Part shown: positions 23,441 to 32,919 of the stretch, piece by piece
How positions within the stretch are numbered: position 1 is the first letter of the stretch
How the letters are laid out: every line of letters begins with the position of its first letter
Source of the DNA: SZUA-448 sp964602475
Lineage (GTDB): Bacteria; Bacillota; Clostridia; Lachnospirales; Lachnospiraceae
Length of the DNA stretch: 64,000 nucleotides
Direction of reading: 5' to 3'
Assembly: GCA_964602475.1 (NCBI GenBank)
Contig: CAZRRN010000002.1
Span: 34,383-98,382 of the forward strand
Notes under the pieces: generated by a model
Seen by the model: the letters and a program-made list of their open reading frames with translations, nothing else
What the model was told of the DNA's origin: nothing
Database searches by the model: none
Position numbers and translations under genes: made by a program

Positions 23441-24627
23441 ATATTTTTCATCTGATTGAATAGAGGTTTTCTTGTTTTTTTTCTTGTAATCTCAATTAGG
23501 TTTAAGGCGGTCATATCTACGACGGTCGTCTTAATCGGATCTAGTTTAACAAGATCGGTAAGGTATTCAAAAAGCTTTTTTCTATTAGAACCATCCAACA
23601 TATCAATAAAATCAATTATAATGATTCCGGATAGATTTCGAAGTCTCATTTGATAACAGATTTCTGCTGCTGCTTCCATGTTTATCTTGAAAAACATTTC
23701 CTGAATGCCGCTTTTTGAACGGATTGCTTTTTCTGTATTGACATCAATGGCAGTCAGCGCCTCAGTTGGCTGTATAATAAGGCTTCCGCCGCTTTTTAGC
23801 CATACCTTCTCACGTAGTGCCATTTCAATATCTTGTGTTAAATGATAGGAAGCATCTAAAGATATATCCTCATCTGAATAAAAAGAAAGTTTATCAATAT
23901 CTTCTCTCTGGTACAGCGACAGGTATTGATTTATTGCATCATAAAAATAATGATTATCTGTAATAAAACGGTCTATTTTATCAGAATAACTGTCTCTGAT
24001 TGTACAAAGAAACGGAGGAACAGCTTGATACATTAAAGAAAAACAAGATTTATAAGCACTGTTTTCTAAAATAGAGTGAAAGCTTTCAGATAAAGAATTG
24101 ATTTCTTTTAATATAAGTTCTTCTGACGCAAAAGCAGCATTCGTTCGAATAATAAATCCAAACTGTTCGGTAATATAACCGGAAATAAGCTTTTTGAGCC
24201 TTTTCCGTTCATTTGTTTCTTCTATTTTTGATGATACCGCAACAGTACAGCTTCCGGATGTAAGTACGATATATTTTCCTGTAAGAGTTAGTTCGGCAGT
24301 AACGGTTGGAGCTTTTGTTTTCACTTCATCTCTTGAAACCTGCACAAGAAATTCATCACCGACACGGACTTCCTTATAATTACCATGCTTTATATAATGA
24401 GGTGTAATATCCTCGGCGAGAGAATAATAGCACATTTTATTGTTGGAAATCTCAATGAATGCAGCATTTATATTTTTAACAATATTTCGCACTTTACCGA
24501 TATAAATATTTCCAAAAATCTGTTCGGAATCATTAGGATCCAGATTCATTTGCAGAGTACGTTTACCGTCTGTTACACAGGTCAGTATACTGTTTTTATA
24601 GTCGGTAATGATTATTTTATCGCCCAT
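23437..24627 (-). CDS. rng: Ribonuclease E/G family endoribonuclease, short form
   Basis: This 396-residue enzyme cleaves single-stranded, AU-rich RNA. An S1-like domain spans about 35-125 (GNIYIGKVRNIV). The DNase I-like catalytic part has TAIDVNTEKAIRSKSG and IIIIDFIDMLDG, which hold the metal-binding aspartates. The protein ends soon after LIEITRKKTRKPL, so the CPxCxG Zn-link of E. coli RNase E/G is absent. ATG 24627 overlaps the preceding gene by 16 bases. Position next to the DUF2344 gene and rplU is typical for Clostridia. Confidence 0.92.
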   Translation of the reverse strand: MGDKIIITDYKNSILTCVTDGKRTLQMNLDPNDSEQIFGNIYIGKVRNIVKNINAAFIEISNNKMCYYSLAEDITPHYIKHGNYKEVRVGDEFLVQVSRDEVKTKAPTVTAELTLTGKYIVLTSGSCTVAVSSKIEETNERKRLKKLISGYITEQFGFIIRTNAAFASEELILKEINSLSESFHSILENSAYKSCFSLMYQAVPPFLCTIRDSYSDKIDRFITDNHYFYDAINQYLSLYQREDIDKLSFYSDEDISLDASYHLTQDIEMALREKVWLKSGGSLIIQPTEALTAIDVNTEKAIRSKSGIQEMFFKINMEAAAEICYQMRLRNLSGIIIIDFIDMLDGSNRKKLFEYLTDLVKLDPIKTTVVDMTALNLIEITRKKTRKPLFNQMKNI

Positions 24628-25409
24628 AGCGGAATACTGCCTTTCTCAGTGTCATGATATAATTCAATTCGGTGAATCAAAAGCTCATTTTTAGAAAGTA
24701 ATCGTTCATAATGAGACAAGCAGGATTCAATAATCAGCTCGGGCTTCAGATTCATGGCACTTCCAGCTGAAAGATGCAGATACAGGCACTCATCTTCCGG
24801 CTTATCTGAAATGCTGCAAAATGTTTTATCCCTGTATTCCTCCGGAGTATTATGATTTTTAATAAAAGTGTGAAAATCACTGGAATATTGGTAGATATAC
24901 GGTTTTATATCAAGCTCTGCTTCACTTAATTTTGTCTTCTTAAAAATAATTAATTCTTTTTTTCCTAAGTATTGTTGTAATAATTGAAAAATATCTTTTT
25001 TATGCTCTGTGGAACAGTTATCCTTAAAATATAACAAATAATCAGCGGAGTTTACAAGAGCCATAACAGATTCTTTTTTTTTGTTAGGTTCTCTGGGATC
25101 CAGTATCGTAACTTCCGAAATATGAATTCCTTCTGTCAAAGAATTATTAAGTATGGATAAAAGCTCTTTGCCGGTATATTTTGATGCTTCTTCATTTGAT
25201 ATAAGCTCAAAATCCATATATTCTCCGTCACTTGTCAGACCTACTCCGAGAGGTGAAGCAAAGGTCATAATCTGATGTGGATGAAACCCATTAGAATATT
25301 TAACCGGAAGTCCGGTTCTGCTTAATGCTTTTTGAAAGTAACGCATAAGATCCAAATGCCCAATAAACTTTACAGAACCGAGTTTTGAAAATTTAATTCG
25401 TATCAGCAT
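24612..25409 (-). CDS. TIGR03936/DUF2344 radical-SAM-associated protein
   Basis: This 265-residue protein begins MLIRIKFSKLGSVKFIGHLDLMRYFQKALSR, the hallmark of this family, with NGFHPHQIMTFASPLGVGLTSDGEY following. Its function is unknown; in some bacteria it is fused to the radical SAM protein encoded just upstream, which suggests a shared reaction. ATG 25409 follows GGAGG and overlaps the upstream gene by 17 bases; the end overlaps rng by 16. The three genes are therefore coupled. Confidence 0.92.
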   Translation of the reverse strand: MLIRIKFSKLGSVKFIGHLDLMRYFQKALSRTGLPVKYSNGFHPHQIMTFASPLGVGLTSDGEYMDFELISNEEASKYTGKELLSILNNSLTEGIHISEVTILDPREPNKKKESVMALVNSADYLLYFKDNCSTEHKKDIFQLLQQYLGKKELIIFKKTKLSEAELDIKPYIYQYSSDFHTFIKNHNTPEEYRDKTFCSISDKPEDECLYLHLSAGSAMNLKPELIIESCLSHYERLLSKNELLIHRIELYHDTEKGSIPLWAIK

Positions 25410-27291
25410 GTTTGACCTCCGATACTGCAGCTCTGGCAGGACAGGTTTTACCGTCTTTAAAATCAAACGCTCCGCAGCCTGAACAGGATTGTCTGCAGTT
25501 TGGTGTTATAATTTCATCAAGACTCTTTTCATATTCATTTCTTAAAAAGCTCTTCTTTACATAAATATTTATGAAATCCCACGGAAATATTTCTTCTTTG
25601 GATCGAACTCTGCTTGTGTAAAAATCAATGGAAAGACCATTCTTTTCCATGGCTTTAATCCATCGGTCATATTTGAAAAATTCACTCCAGGCTTCAAATA
25701 TGGCACCACTTTTATATACATCATAAATAACTCTTGACAGCTTTCTGTCACCTCGTGCAAGGATTCCTTCTACAACAGTAGTGTCAGCATCGTGCCAGTT
25801 ATAACGAATACTTTTCGCATTCAGCTGTGATTTGATTGCACGGTGAAGAATCCCCTGTTTTTCAAGAAATTGTTCATTTGAATCCATAGAGCACCATTGA
25901 AAAGGAGTAAATGGTTTTGGGACAAAAAATGACGTACTGGTTGTTATTTCAACTTTTCCGTTCCTCTGGTCTTTTGGAATTGTATAGTATTCTCTTGCTA
26001 TCTTGTCTGATAGTTCAGCAATTCCGACAATGTCTTCTTCTTTTTCCGTTGGAAGTCCAAGCATAAAATAAAGTTTAACCTTATTCCATCCGCACTGAAA
26101 AGCATCCATTGCGCCATCAAGTATATTTTCTTCAGTAAGACCTTTGTTTATTACATTTCGAAGCCTTTGTGTTCCTGCTTCCGGAGCAAAGGTTAAGCTG
26201 CTTTTTCTTACATCCTGAACTTTACTCATGACATCTAGTGCAAATGCATCAATTCGAAGAGAAGGAAGTGAAATATTAACGCCTTTATTTCCAAATTCAT
26301 CAATTAAATAATAAACAAGTTCCTGAAGACAGGAATAATCACTAGAGCTTAAGGAGCTTAAGGAAATTTCATCATATCCGGTAGAAGAAAGCATTTTAAC
26401 AGCGAGTTCTTTTAAATACTCGACATTTCGTTCTCTAAGTGGACGATAAAGCATTCCTGCCTGACAAAAACGGCATCCGCGAATACAACCCCGCTGAATT
26501 TCCAGAACGACTCTGTCCTGTATTGCTCGAATATAAGGAATTAATGGTTTTTCCGGATAATAGGAATGATCCAGATCATATTCCACTTGTTTATTGATTT
26601 TATTTTTTGCATGAGTATTTATGCTGTAAAAACTATTAATTGTTCCGTCTTCTTTATATTCAACTTTATAAAAAGAAGGAACATATAGTCCTTCTATTTC
26701 TGCTGCAGCTTCAAGAAATCTTTTTCTGTTTCCACCAACAGCCTTATTTGCTTTATAGCTGTCAAGAAGTTCATTATATACTGTCTCTCCTTCTCCGATA
26801 TAAAAGAGATCAAAAAAATCGGCGATTGGCTCCGGATTATAGGAACAAGGACCTCCGCCAATAACAATCGGATCATCATCTGATCTATCTGATGCGAAAA
26901 TAGGAATGCCTGAAAGATCAAGAACTTGCAATATGTTTGTATAACACATCTCATACTGCAGTGTAATACCGAGAAAATCGAATTCTTTGATTGGCTCCTG
27001 TGATTCCAGGGAAAATAATGGAATGTGATTTTCACGCAAGAGTTGATCCATATCAGACCATGGGGAATAAACTCGTTCACACCAGGTGTCTTCTCTTCGA
27101 TTGAACATATCATATAAAATCTGAATACCAAGATGTGACATTCCTACTTCATAAACATCAGGAAAACACATACAGAAACGAATATCAATTTTTGATTTGT
27201 CTTTAACAATGGAATTAACTTCATTACCGATATATCTCGCCGGCTTATCAACGGACATTAAGAGTTCGTCGCTTAACGCAGATTTATTCAA
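25393..27291 (-). CDS. TIGR03960 B12-binding-type radical SAM protein
   Basis: This 632-residue protein has an N-terminal Rossmann-like, B12-binding-type domain (about 35-200; YEVGMSHLGIQILYD, DFLGITLQYEM) and a radical SAM core with the cluster motif CIRGCRFC (about 265-275). The C-terminus carries the cysteines CRQSCSGCG, possibly a second cluster. The substrate is unknown; linkage to rng, rplU and rpmA is conserved in Clostridia and hints at RNA or ribosome modification. Signals for start: ATG 27291 after a weak GAGGAAT. Confidence 0.93.
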   Translation of the reverse strand: MNKSALSDELLMSVDKPARYIGNEVNSIVKDKSKIDIRFCMCFPDVYEVGMSHLGIQILYDMFNRREDTWCERVYSPWSDMDQLLRENHIPLFSLESQEPIKEFDFLGITLQYEMCYTNILQVLDLSGIPIFASDRSDDDPIVIGGGPCSYNPEPIADFFDLFYIGEGETVYNELLDSYKANKAVGGNRKRFLEAAAEIEGLYVPSFYKVEYKEDGTINSFYSINTHAKNKINKQVEYDLDHSYYPEKPLIPYIRAIQDRVVLEIQRGCIRGCRFCQAGMLYRPLRERNVEYLKELAVKMLSSTGYDEISLSSLSSSDYSCLQELVYYLIDEFGNKGVNISLPSLRIDAFALDVMSKVQDVRKSSLTFAPEAGTQRLRNVINKGLTEENILDGAMDAFQCGWNKVKLYFMLGLPTEKEEDIVGIAELSDKIAREYYTIPKDQRNGKVEITTSTSFFVPKPFTPFQWCSMDSNEQFLEKQGILHRAIKSQLNAKSIRYNWHDADTTVVEGILARGDRKLSRVIYDVYKSGAIFEAWSEFFKYDRWIKAMEKNGLSIDFYTSRVRSKEEIFPWDFINIYVKKSFLRNEYEKSLDEIITPNCRQSCSGCGAFDFKDGKTCPARAAVSEVKHADTN

Positions 27292-27301
27292 AATTTATTC
27301 C

Positions 27302-28393
27302 TCACTTTTTTTTCTTTAGGCACTGATATGCAATTAACGGAACCAAAAGCAGTCCGGCAACTGCAACGCATTTTGCAGCGGTGATAAGGGTTTCTTTGGA
27401 TATATTACATTTCTGATCACAAAAGCCTTTAGTTCTTTCTTTTGAATTTTTTGTTTCTAATATTTTATTTGTTTTTTCTTTTTCGTCTTGGCGGAAGTTA
27501 ACGGTTACTCTTTTCGGATTCACCGCAGAATATCTTTGATCTGAAGAATGATCTACAGCCATGATACTGTCAAACAGAATTTCGTCTGTGTTATAGTATG
27601 GTTCTGAATTCGGAAGCTTATTTTCATCCGGTAATTCAAACGATTTATTTAAAGCCGTTCCTTCTTCTGAAACAGTATCTGATTCACCGGATGTGCTGTG
27701 TTCTTCCCCTGGAATAGTTGCCGATTCATCAAGTGTGACAGGCTCTTTTATAATCAATTCCTCGGACGCATCAGCAGAGCTTACAACAGTAAGTTCTTCA
27801 TCAAGATAATGTAAAATTAGATTCACTGCTTCTCTGTCATCTTCAAAGGCGGTATTTTTATTAATCAGTTTACGATAGCAGGATAAAATATCGCTGCGAT
27901 ATTCAACGAGTCCCAGATAAATATGTTGAAAATCTTTGTTTTTGGGAAGCTTAAAGTTCCAGAAATCATTTACAGCACGTTCTGTTTTATCACTTTTTTC
28001 GAGAGGAAGCCACGACAGAAAAGCTGCTGTATTAATCGGTTTATGCTGTTCCATACAACGAATCAGCCATACATCAAAACCAATCTCAATTGCCAGTTTT
28101 GAATAATAGTATTTGCTGTCAATTCGTCCGTCATTCAGAAGGGAACTGATTACTACATCATAAACAAAATATTTCGCTGTTGCATAAATATATGAAATTG
28201 ATTCACGGTCTAGTTCAATACCAAAGGTAAGATGAAATTCCTGTCGTATCAGATCAATACAGGACTCATCTTTTGCACGAAGATAGCACGTATGTAAAAT
28301 TCGATAATATTCTTCATAAAACAGATCTTTTCCTACCGATCCACAGTTCTTTTTACAAAATTCCTTCCCGGAAATTGTATTCTGATATCCCAT
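27302..28393 (-). CDS. Unknown protein with C-terminal membrane anchor
   Basis: This 363-residue protein has a helical N-terminal half with several tyrosines and cysteines (about 1-200), an acidic Ser/Thr/Glu-rich linker (about 205-300) and a C-terminal membrane span AKCVAVAGLLLVPLIAYQC followed by KKKK. The bulk is therefore cytoplasmic and tail-anchored. I recognise no domain. ATG 28393 is preceded by GGGGGTATCAT; the open frame extends 16 codons upstream without a ribosome-binding site. It is ten bases upstream of the TIGR03960 gene and probably leads that operon. Confidence 0.75.
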   Translation of the reverse strand: MGYQNTISGKEFCKKNCGSVGKDLFYEEYYRILHTCYLRAKDESCIDLIRQEFHLTFGIELDRESISYIYATAKYFVYDVVISSLLNDGRIDSKYYYSKLAIEIGFDVWLIRCMEQHKPINTAAFLSWLPLEKSDKTERAVNDFWNFKLPKNKDFQHIYLGLVEYRSDILSCYRKLINKNTAFEDDREAVNLILHYLDEELTVVSSADASEELIIKEPVTLDESATIPGEEHSTSGESDTVSEEGTALNKSFELPDENKLPNSEPYYNTDEILFDSIMAVDHSSDQRYSAVNPKRVTVNFRQDEKEKTNKILETKNSKERTKGFCDQKCNISKETLITAAKCVAVAGLLLVPLIAYQCLKKKK

Positions 28394-28446
28394 ATGATAC
28401 CCCCAAAATATCCTATTGGTTTCTTTTTTACACGATAACACAAAAT

Positions 28447-28463
28447 GTCTTGATAATCAAGAC
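28447..28463. repeat. Perfect 17-base palindrome in the tyrS upstream region
   Basis: GTCTTGAT-A-ATCAAGAC, eight-base arms around one base, midway between the divergent gene at 28393 and tyrS. No T run follows, so it looks more like a protein-binding site than a terminator. Apart from this and the tyrS promoter, the 211-base gap 28394-28604 shows nothing I can name. Confidence 0.6.
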
Positions 28464-28524
28464 GTTCTGAATCGATAGGGGGTATTTTCTTTCAACTTAA
28501 ATTGTGAAAAAAGAATTTCAAATA

Positions 28525-28553
28525 TTGTAAAAGAGTTAAGAATCATTTATAAT
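28525..28553 (+). promoter_or_regulatory. tyrS promoter
   Basis: TTGTAA at 28525-28530 and a perfect TATAAT at 28548-28553 are spaced by 17 bases. The leader is only about 45 bases, too short for a T-box. Confidence 0.8.
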
Positions 28554-28604
28554 AATACAGGTTATATAATACAGAAAGCTTTATCAGTCAATTAGGAGGA
28601 CATT

Positions 28605-29837
28605 ATGTCACAGAATGTTTATGATATACTGCAGGAACGAGGCTTTATTGAACAGACAACAAATGAACAGGAAATCCGGGATCTTCTCGGAAGAGAAAAA
28701 GTAACCTTTTATATTGGATTTGATGCAACAGCAGATAGTCTTACTGCCGGTCATTTTCTTACCGTTATGGCAATGATGCATATGCAGCGTGCAGGTCATC
28801 GTCCTATTGCACTTCTTGGTGGCGGAACCACGATGATTGGTGACCCAACCGGTAAATCAGATATGCGTACCATTATGACAAAAGAAACTATTCAGCATAA
28901 TGCAGATTGTTTTCATAAGCAGTTATCAAAATACATCGACTTTACCGATGGAAATGCAATTATAGCAAATAATGCAGACTGGCTTCTTGATTTAAATTAT
29001 GTTGATTTTCTGCGTGAAATCGGTGTTCATTTTTCTGTTAACAAAATGATCACAGCTGAGTGCTATAAACAACGTATGGAACGGGGACTTACCTTCTTTG
29101 AGTTTAATTATATGCTGATGCAGTCCTATGATTTCTGGAAACTGAACAAAATTTACGGATGTAATCTGGAACTTGGTGGAAATGATCAGTGGTCCAACAT
29201 GCTCGGTGGTGTAGAACTGATTCGTAGAAAAGAACAAAAACCGGCCTACGCTCTTACATTTAAGCTTCTGACTACCAGCGAAGGCATAAAGATGGGTAAA
29301 ACAATGAAGGGTGCATTATGGCTTGATCCCCTTAAGACATCTCCTTATGAATTTTATCAGTACTGGAGAAATATCGAAGATGTGAAAGTTGAGGAATGTC
29401 TTGGTCTTCTCACCTTCCTTCCGATGGATGAGGTTCGCCGTCTAGGAGCCCTAAAGGATTCGGAGATAAATTACAGTAAGGAGATTTTAGCTTACGAGAT
29501 TACAAAAATCGTTCACGGTGAAGAAGAAGCTATGAAAGCCAGAGAAGCCTCCAAAGCATTATTTGGTGGTGCTGCCAATACCGAAGATATTCCAACGACA
29601 GTTTATAGTGTGGAACAATTTGAAAACGGAATTGATTTAATAACAATGCTTGTTGACGGTAAAATGGCAACCACAAGATCCGATGCGCGAAGAAATATTG
29701 AGCAAGGTGGAGTAACGGTAAATGATGTTAAAATAACAGATTTCGCAAGAAAATTCACTCAGGATGATTTTGATTACGACGGAAAACTTCTTATTCGTAA
29801 AGGTAAAAAAATGTATCACTTATTCAAAGCAGAATAA
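28605..29837 (+). CDS. tyrS: Tyrosyl-tRNA synthetase
   Basis: This 410-residue class I aminoacyl-tRNA synthetase charges tRNA-Tyr. The HIGH-like motif is TAGHF in [14 protein letters not shown], the nucleotide loop [17 protein letters not shown] follows, the tyrosine pocket includes [12 protein letters not shown], and the KMSKS-like motif is KMGKT. A C-terminal S4 domain (about 345-405) binds tRNA. TTAGGAGGA precedes ATG 28605. The unusual absence of a T-box leader sets it apart from many Firmicutes tyrS genes. Confidence 0.97.
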   Translation: MSQNVYDILQERGFIEQTTNEQEIRDLLGREKVTFYIGFDATADSLTAGHFLTVMAMMHMQRAGHRPIALLGGGTTMIGDPTGKSDMRTIMTKETIQHNADCFHKQLSKYIDFTDGNAIIANNADWLLDLNYVDFLREIGVHFSVNKMITAECYKQRMERGLTFFEFNYMLMQSYDFWKLNKIYGCNLELGGNDQWSNMLGGVELIRRKEQKPAYALTFKLLTTSEGIKMGKTMKGALWLDPLKTSPYEFYQYWRNIEDVKVEECLGLLTFLPMDEVRRLGALKDSEINYSKEILAYEITKIVHGEEEAMKAREASKALFGGAANTEDIPTTVYSVEQFENGIDLITMLVDGKMATTRSDARRNIEQGGVTVNDVKITDFARKFTQDDFDYDGKLLIRKGKKMYHLFKAE

Positions 29838-29857
29838 TTTATTTTGAAAGGAAAAAT

Positions 29858-30838
29858 ATGAGCTGGTGTCCGATTTGTAAAGAAGAATATAAAAATGGAG
29901 TAACAGTTTGTCCGGATTGCAACACCGAACTGGTTGATTCGCTGGAAGATATTGATGAATTATTTCAGGAGCTATTTTCATTTGAGAACGAAATGATGGC
30001 ACAAAAGTTTTCGGATTATCTTGAATACTCTCAGATTGATTCTCAGCAAAAGACTGATGATGAAGGTAAATATGTAGTATGTGTTCGAAAAAAAGATATT
30101 AAAAAGGCTCGAAAACACTTTTCCGCTTTTTATTCAGTGGAAGCATCCGATGCTCTTTCCAGAGAAATTAATGAAATGAAAGAATCTCGCGAAACTACAG
30201 AATCATCTGAAAAATCATCTGTTGAATTGAAAGACGATTTGAGCTGGGACAGAACAGAAACAGAAGTAAACGAAACGGAAGTTCAAATTGAAACGGAGCA
30301 GTTTATAGAAGACGAGAACACCATGGAGAATGCCATGGAAGACACCATTAATGATATTATGTTCGCCTCAGAAGCTTATGTAAAAAAGTCAGATAAAGCA
30401 AAGGATTTATTGTCAACAGTAATAACCTTTGGAATATTTGGGATTGCCGGAATCATTTTTGTCTTATTAAATAAATTCGGAGTAATCAATTTATTTCAAG
30501 GAATACTATTCTATCTTATTGCTTTGATTGTTTTTATCGGTTTTATTATTGTAGCAATTAATTCTTTTTTCTATTATAAAAAAGCTCTCGTTGAGGCTGC
30601 ACAGGAAGAAGAACTGACGAAAACGCTAAATGACTGGCTGATGACACATATTACGTCCGAATTCTTGAATTCCTATGAAAACCAGCTCGCATCGCTTATG
30701 CCGGATATCACCAGTGAAATGAAATATCTTCGTTTTGTACGTGAAGTTAAAGATATTATATGCAAACAGTTCGGGGAGATTGATGATTCCTATCTGGATT
30801 ATGTAATAGAAGAATATTATAATAACAATCTGGCTTAA
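29858..30838 (+). CDS. Zinc-ribbon membrane protein of unknown function
   Basis: This 326-residue protein begins with a zinc ribbon, CPIC then CPDC (residues 4-7 and 22-25). A ferredoxin-like segment resembling DUF2007 (about 40-90; YLEYSQIDSQQKTD and KYVVCVRKKDIKKA) follows, then an acidic Glu/Thr-rich linker (about 100-165), two membrane spans (about 187-207 and 216-240) and a helical C-terminus of about 85 residues. GAAAGGA precedes ATG 29858, 20 bases after tyrS, so it is probably co-transcribed. No function can be assigned. Confidence 0.8.
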   Translation: MSWCPICKEEYKNGVTVCPDCNTELVDSLEDIDELFQELFSFENEMMAQKFSDYLEYSQIDSQQKTDDEGKYVVCVRKKDIKKARKHFSAFYSVEASDALSREINEMKESRETTESSEKSSVELKDDLSWDRTETEVNETEVQIETEQFIEDENTMENAMEDTINDIMFASEAYVKKSDKAKDLLSTVITFGIFGIAGIIFVLLNKFGVINLFQGILFYLIALIVFIGFIIVAINSFFYYKKALVEAAQEEELTKTLNDWLMTHITSEFLNSYENQLASLMPDITSEMKYLRFVREVKDIICKQFGEIDDSYLDYVIEEYYNNNLA

Positions 30839-30919
30839 CAATAAGAGCTCTGATGAGGTAAAAACGTACTCCTTGATTTAACTCTTGCGGAGAAATAAAG
30901 CCACATTGCTTCTTTATGT

Positions 30920-32248
30920 TCAATGATTACTGTTCATAATGAAGCGATAATATATCCGTCTCAGATAATAAAAAAGGCTTATTTTTTCGATTGAAGTATC
31001 AGTGACTAAAGTATCGGAACCAATCATTGTTGTGTCAATAAAATAAGTTATGGTTCCGACCTCGTCTCCTATTTTTACAGGAGCATATAAAGCTTTTGGT
31101 ATTTCATAAATAACATGGATTACTTCCTCTTTGTTCATAAGAACCTGTTTCGGATAGCCACTGTCTGTACTGATTTTTACTGAGCATTTTACTTCAATTG
31201 TATTGTCAGTATCAAAAGCTGTTGTTGGAATGCCATTAAGTACAGGAATGCTGATATCTTGTTCCTGTATTTTCGCAATTGCTCTATAATCGTAATAGTT
31301 AAATTCGTCCTCAAGAAAGTCAATTAATACATTCATATCATACCATTTATAATTTTTATTGTTTGGCCAGCCACATGCCAGCAAAGCAATTGCTACTGTT
31401 GTCTCTCCTCGATTCACAGCTGCTACATAACAGTATCCTGCATTACAGGTAAAACCTGTCTTTCCTGCAATTACACCCTTCATTGTTTTTAATAGAGTAT
31501 TATGATTTGAAAGGGAATATTGTATTGTTCCGTCGACGTTTGTTATTGTTTTACTGAGAGTCTGGCAGATTTCTACAAAGCTTTTGTTCTTAATACACTC
31601 GGACATAATAAGTGCAAGTTCATTTGCTGTTGTACTATGAATTTTTTCGCTTCCATCTTCATTTATTAATTTATAATCCAAACCGTTTGGTGTCAGAAAA
31701 CAGGATAAACGACATCCGATTTCATTTGCCCTTTCGTTCATCAGAACAGCAAATTCCGATGTACTTCCAGAAATATGCTCAGCAATTGCCACAGCACTGT
31801 CATTATGGCTTTCCAGCATTAAAGAATATAAAAGGTCTTTAAGATAAAATTTTTCTCCTTCTGTCATATTAAGCTGTACATCCGGCATGGAAGAAGCATA
31901 TGCAGAAGCAGTTACAATATCATTTAGATTACAGCTTTCGAGAGCAATCAGACAGGTTAATATTTTTGTTGTACTTGCCATAGGCATTATATTATTTGCT
32001 GATTTTGAAAATAAAGCACGTTTGTTCGAAGTATCTATCATACAAGCAGACATTGAATAAAGCGAAGGCTTTGATACTGTTTCAATATTATCTTCCGATA
32101 CCGGAGAAAACTCTTGTTCTGTTATTTCAATTATGGCAGTTTCCTGTGCTGATTTAATCATACAAAAATAATCGGATTTATCACAAAGAATAAAATCCAA
32201 TAATAATAAAATGCTGCATAAACTGATTATAATCGCTTTCTCTTTCAT
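30920..32248 (-). CDS. D-alanyl-D-alanine carboxypeptidase (DacF-like, first copy)
   Basis: This low-molecular-weight PBP of about 442 residues removes the terminal D-Ala of peptidoglycan peptides. It has an N-terminal signal or anchor, then the S11 active-site motifs: STTK in PMASTTKILTC, SHN in LESHNDSAVA and KTG in AGKTGFTCNAG. A C-terminal beta domain (about 320-420) and a hydrophobic/basic end that may anchor it to the membrane follow. ATG 32248 begins a good signal sequence, but no start here has a strong ribosome-binding site; ATG 32278 is possible. It follows scpB and is a paralogue of the gene at 34597-35769. Confidence 0.92.
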   Translation of the reverse strand: MKEKAIIISLCSILLLLDFILCDKSDYFCMIKSAQETAIIEITEQEFSPVSEDNIETVSKPSLYSMSACMIDTSNKRALFSKSANNIMPMASTTKILTCLIALESCNLNDIVTASAYASSMPDVQLNMTEGEKFYLKDLLYSLMLESHNDSAVAIAEHISGSTSEFAVLMNERANEIGCRLSCFLTPNGLDYKLINEDGSEKIHSTTANELALIMSECIKNKSFVEICQTLSKTITNVDGTIQYSLSNHNTLLKTMKGVIAGKTGFTCNAGYCYVAAVNRGETTVAIALLACGWPNNKNYKWYDMNVLIDFLEDEFNYYDYRAIAKIQEQDISIPVLNGIPTTAFDTDNTIEVKCSVKISTDSGYPKQVLMNKEEVIHVIYEIPKALYAPVKIGDEVGTITYFIDTTMIGSDTLVTDTSIEKISLFYYLRRIYYRFIMNSNH

Positions 32249-32306
32249 AAGCACCGACAAATCTTGTTTATACAGCATATTCGATATTTTATAGAATAGA
32301 ATTAGT

Positions 32307-32915
32307 TTATATATCGAGTTTTAGTTGATTTTCATCTTCATCTTCATATCCTAATTCACGTTGAGCTTCGAGCTTAAAATCTTCTATTTTTTCGGGATTC
32401 ATAGACGGAAGTTCATCCAGCGATTTAATACCGAAATTTCTTAAGAATTCTTCTGTTGTTCCGAATAAAATAGGACGTCCGGGGGCGTCGAGCCTTCCGA
32501 GTTCTGTAATCAGATTATATTCCAGAAGTTTATTAACGGCATGATCACAGCTAACACCTCGGATTGCTTCTACTCCTGCTCTTGTCACAGGTTGTTTATA
32601 TGCGACGATGGATAATGTTTCAAGCAGAACATCAGTTAATATATGTTTCTTTGGAATATGGGTAAGCTTTATCAGTGTCTCGTACATGGATGCTTTTGTA
32701 CACATCTGAAAAGAACCATCCAGTTCAATGATTTGTACTCCGTGATCATCTTCACTATAGCGATCCATCATAGTTCGAAGAACCCTTCTTACGGTATCTT
32801 CATCATGCTCTACCGCCATTGCCAGACGTTCAACTTCAACCGCCTCTCCCATCGTAAATAAAATGGCCTCGATAACCGCCTCCAGGTTATTTAATTCTAC
32901 ATTGGTAGTTTCCAT
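32307..32915 (-). CDS. scpB: Segregation and condensation protein B
   Basis: This 202-residue kleisin-associated protein forms the SMC-ScpA-ScpB condensin. It has two winged-helix domains with NNLEAVIEAILFTMGEAV, LLETLSIVAYKQPVTRAGVEAIRGV and GRLDAPGRPILFGTTEEFLR. Start: ATG 32915 behind GAGGGGTG; an upstream ATG (32930) would place that site inside the gene. The site overlaps the end of scpA, so translation is coupled. Confidence 0.96.
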   Translation of the reverse strand: METTNVELNNLEAVIEAILFTMGEAVEVERLAMAVEHDEDTVRRVLRTMMDRYSEDDHGVQIIELDGSFQMCTKASMYETLIKLTHIPKKHILTDVLLETLSIVAYKQPVTRAGVEAIRGVSCDHAVNKLLEYNLITELGRLDAPGRPILFGTTEEFLRNFGIKSLDELPSMNPEKIEDFKLEAQRELGYEDEDENQLKLDI

Positions 32916-32919
32916 TAAG

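Noticed and set aside
28394..28604. T-box riboswitch before tyrS
   Set aside because: The distance from the promoter to the start codon is about 45 bases, too short, and no terminator hairpin is present.
30850..30900. CTGATGAG followed later by GAAA, suggesting a hammerhead ribozyme
   Set aside because: The GAAA is not placed after a closing stem II and no stems I or III are visible. A chance match in an 81-base gap.
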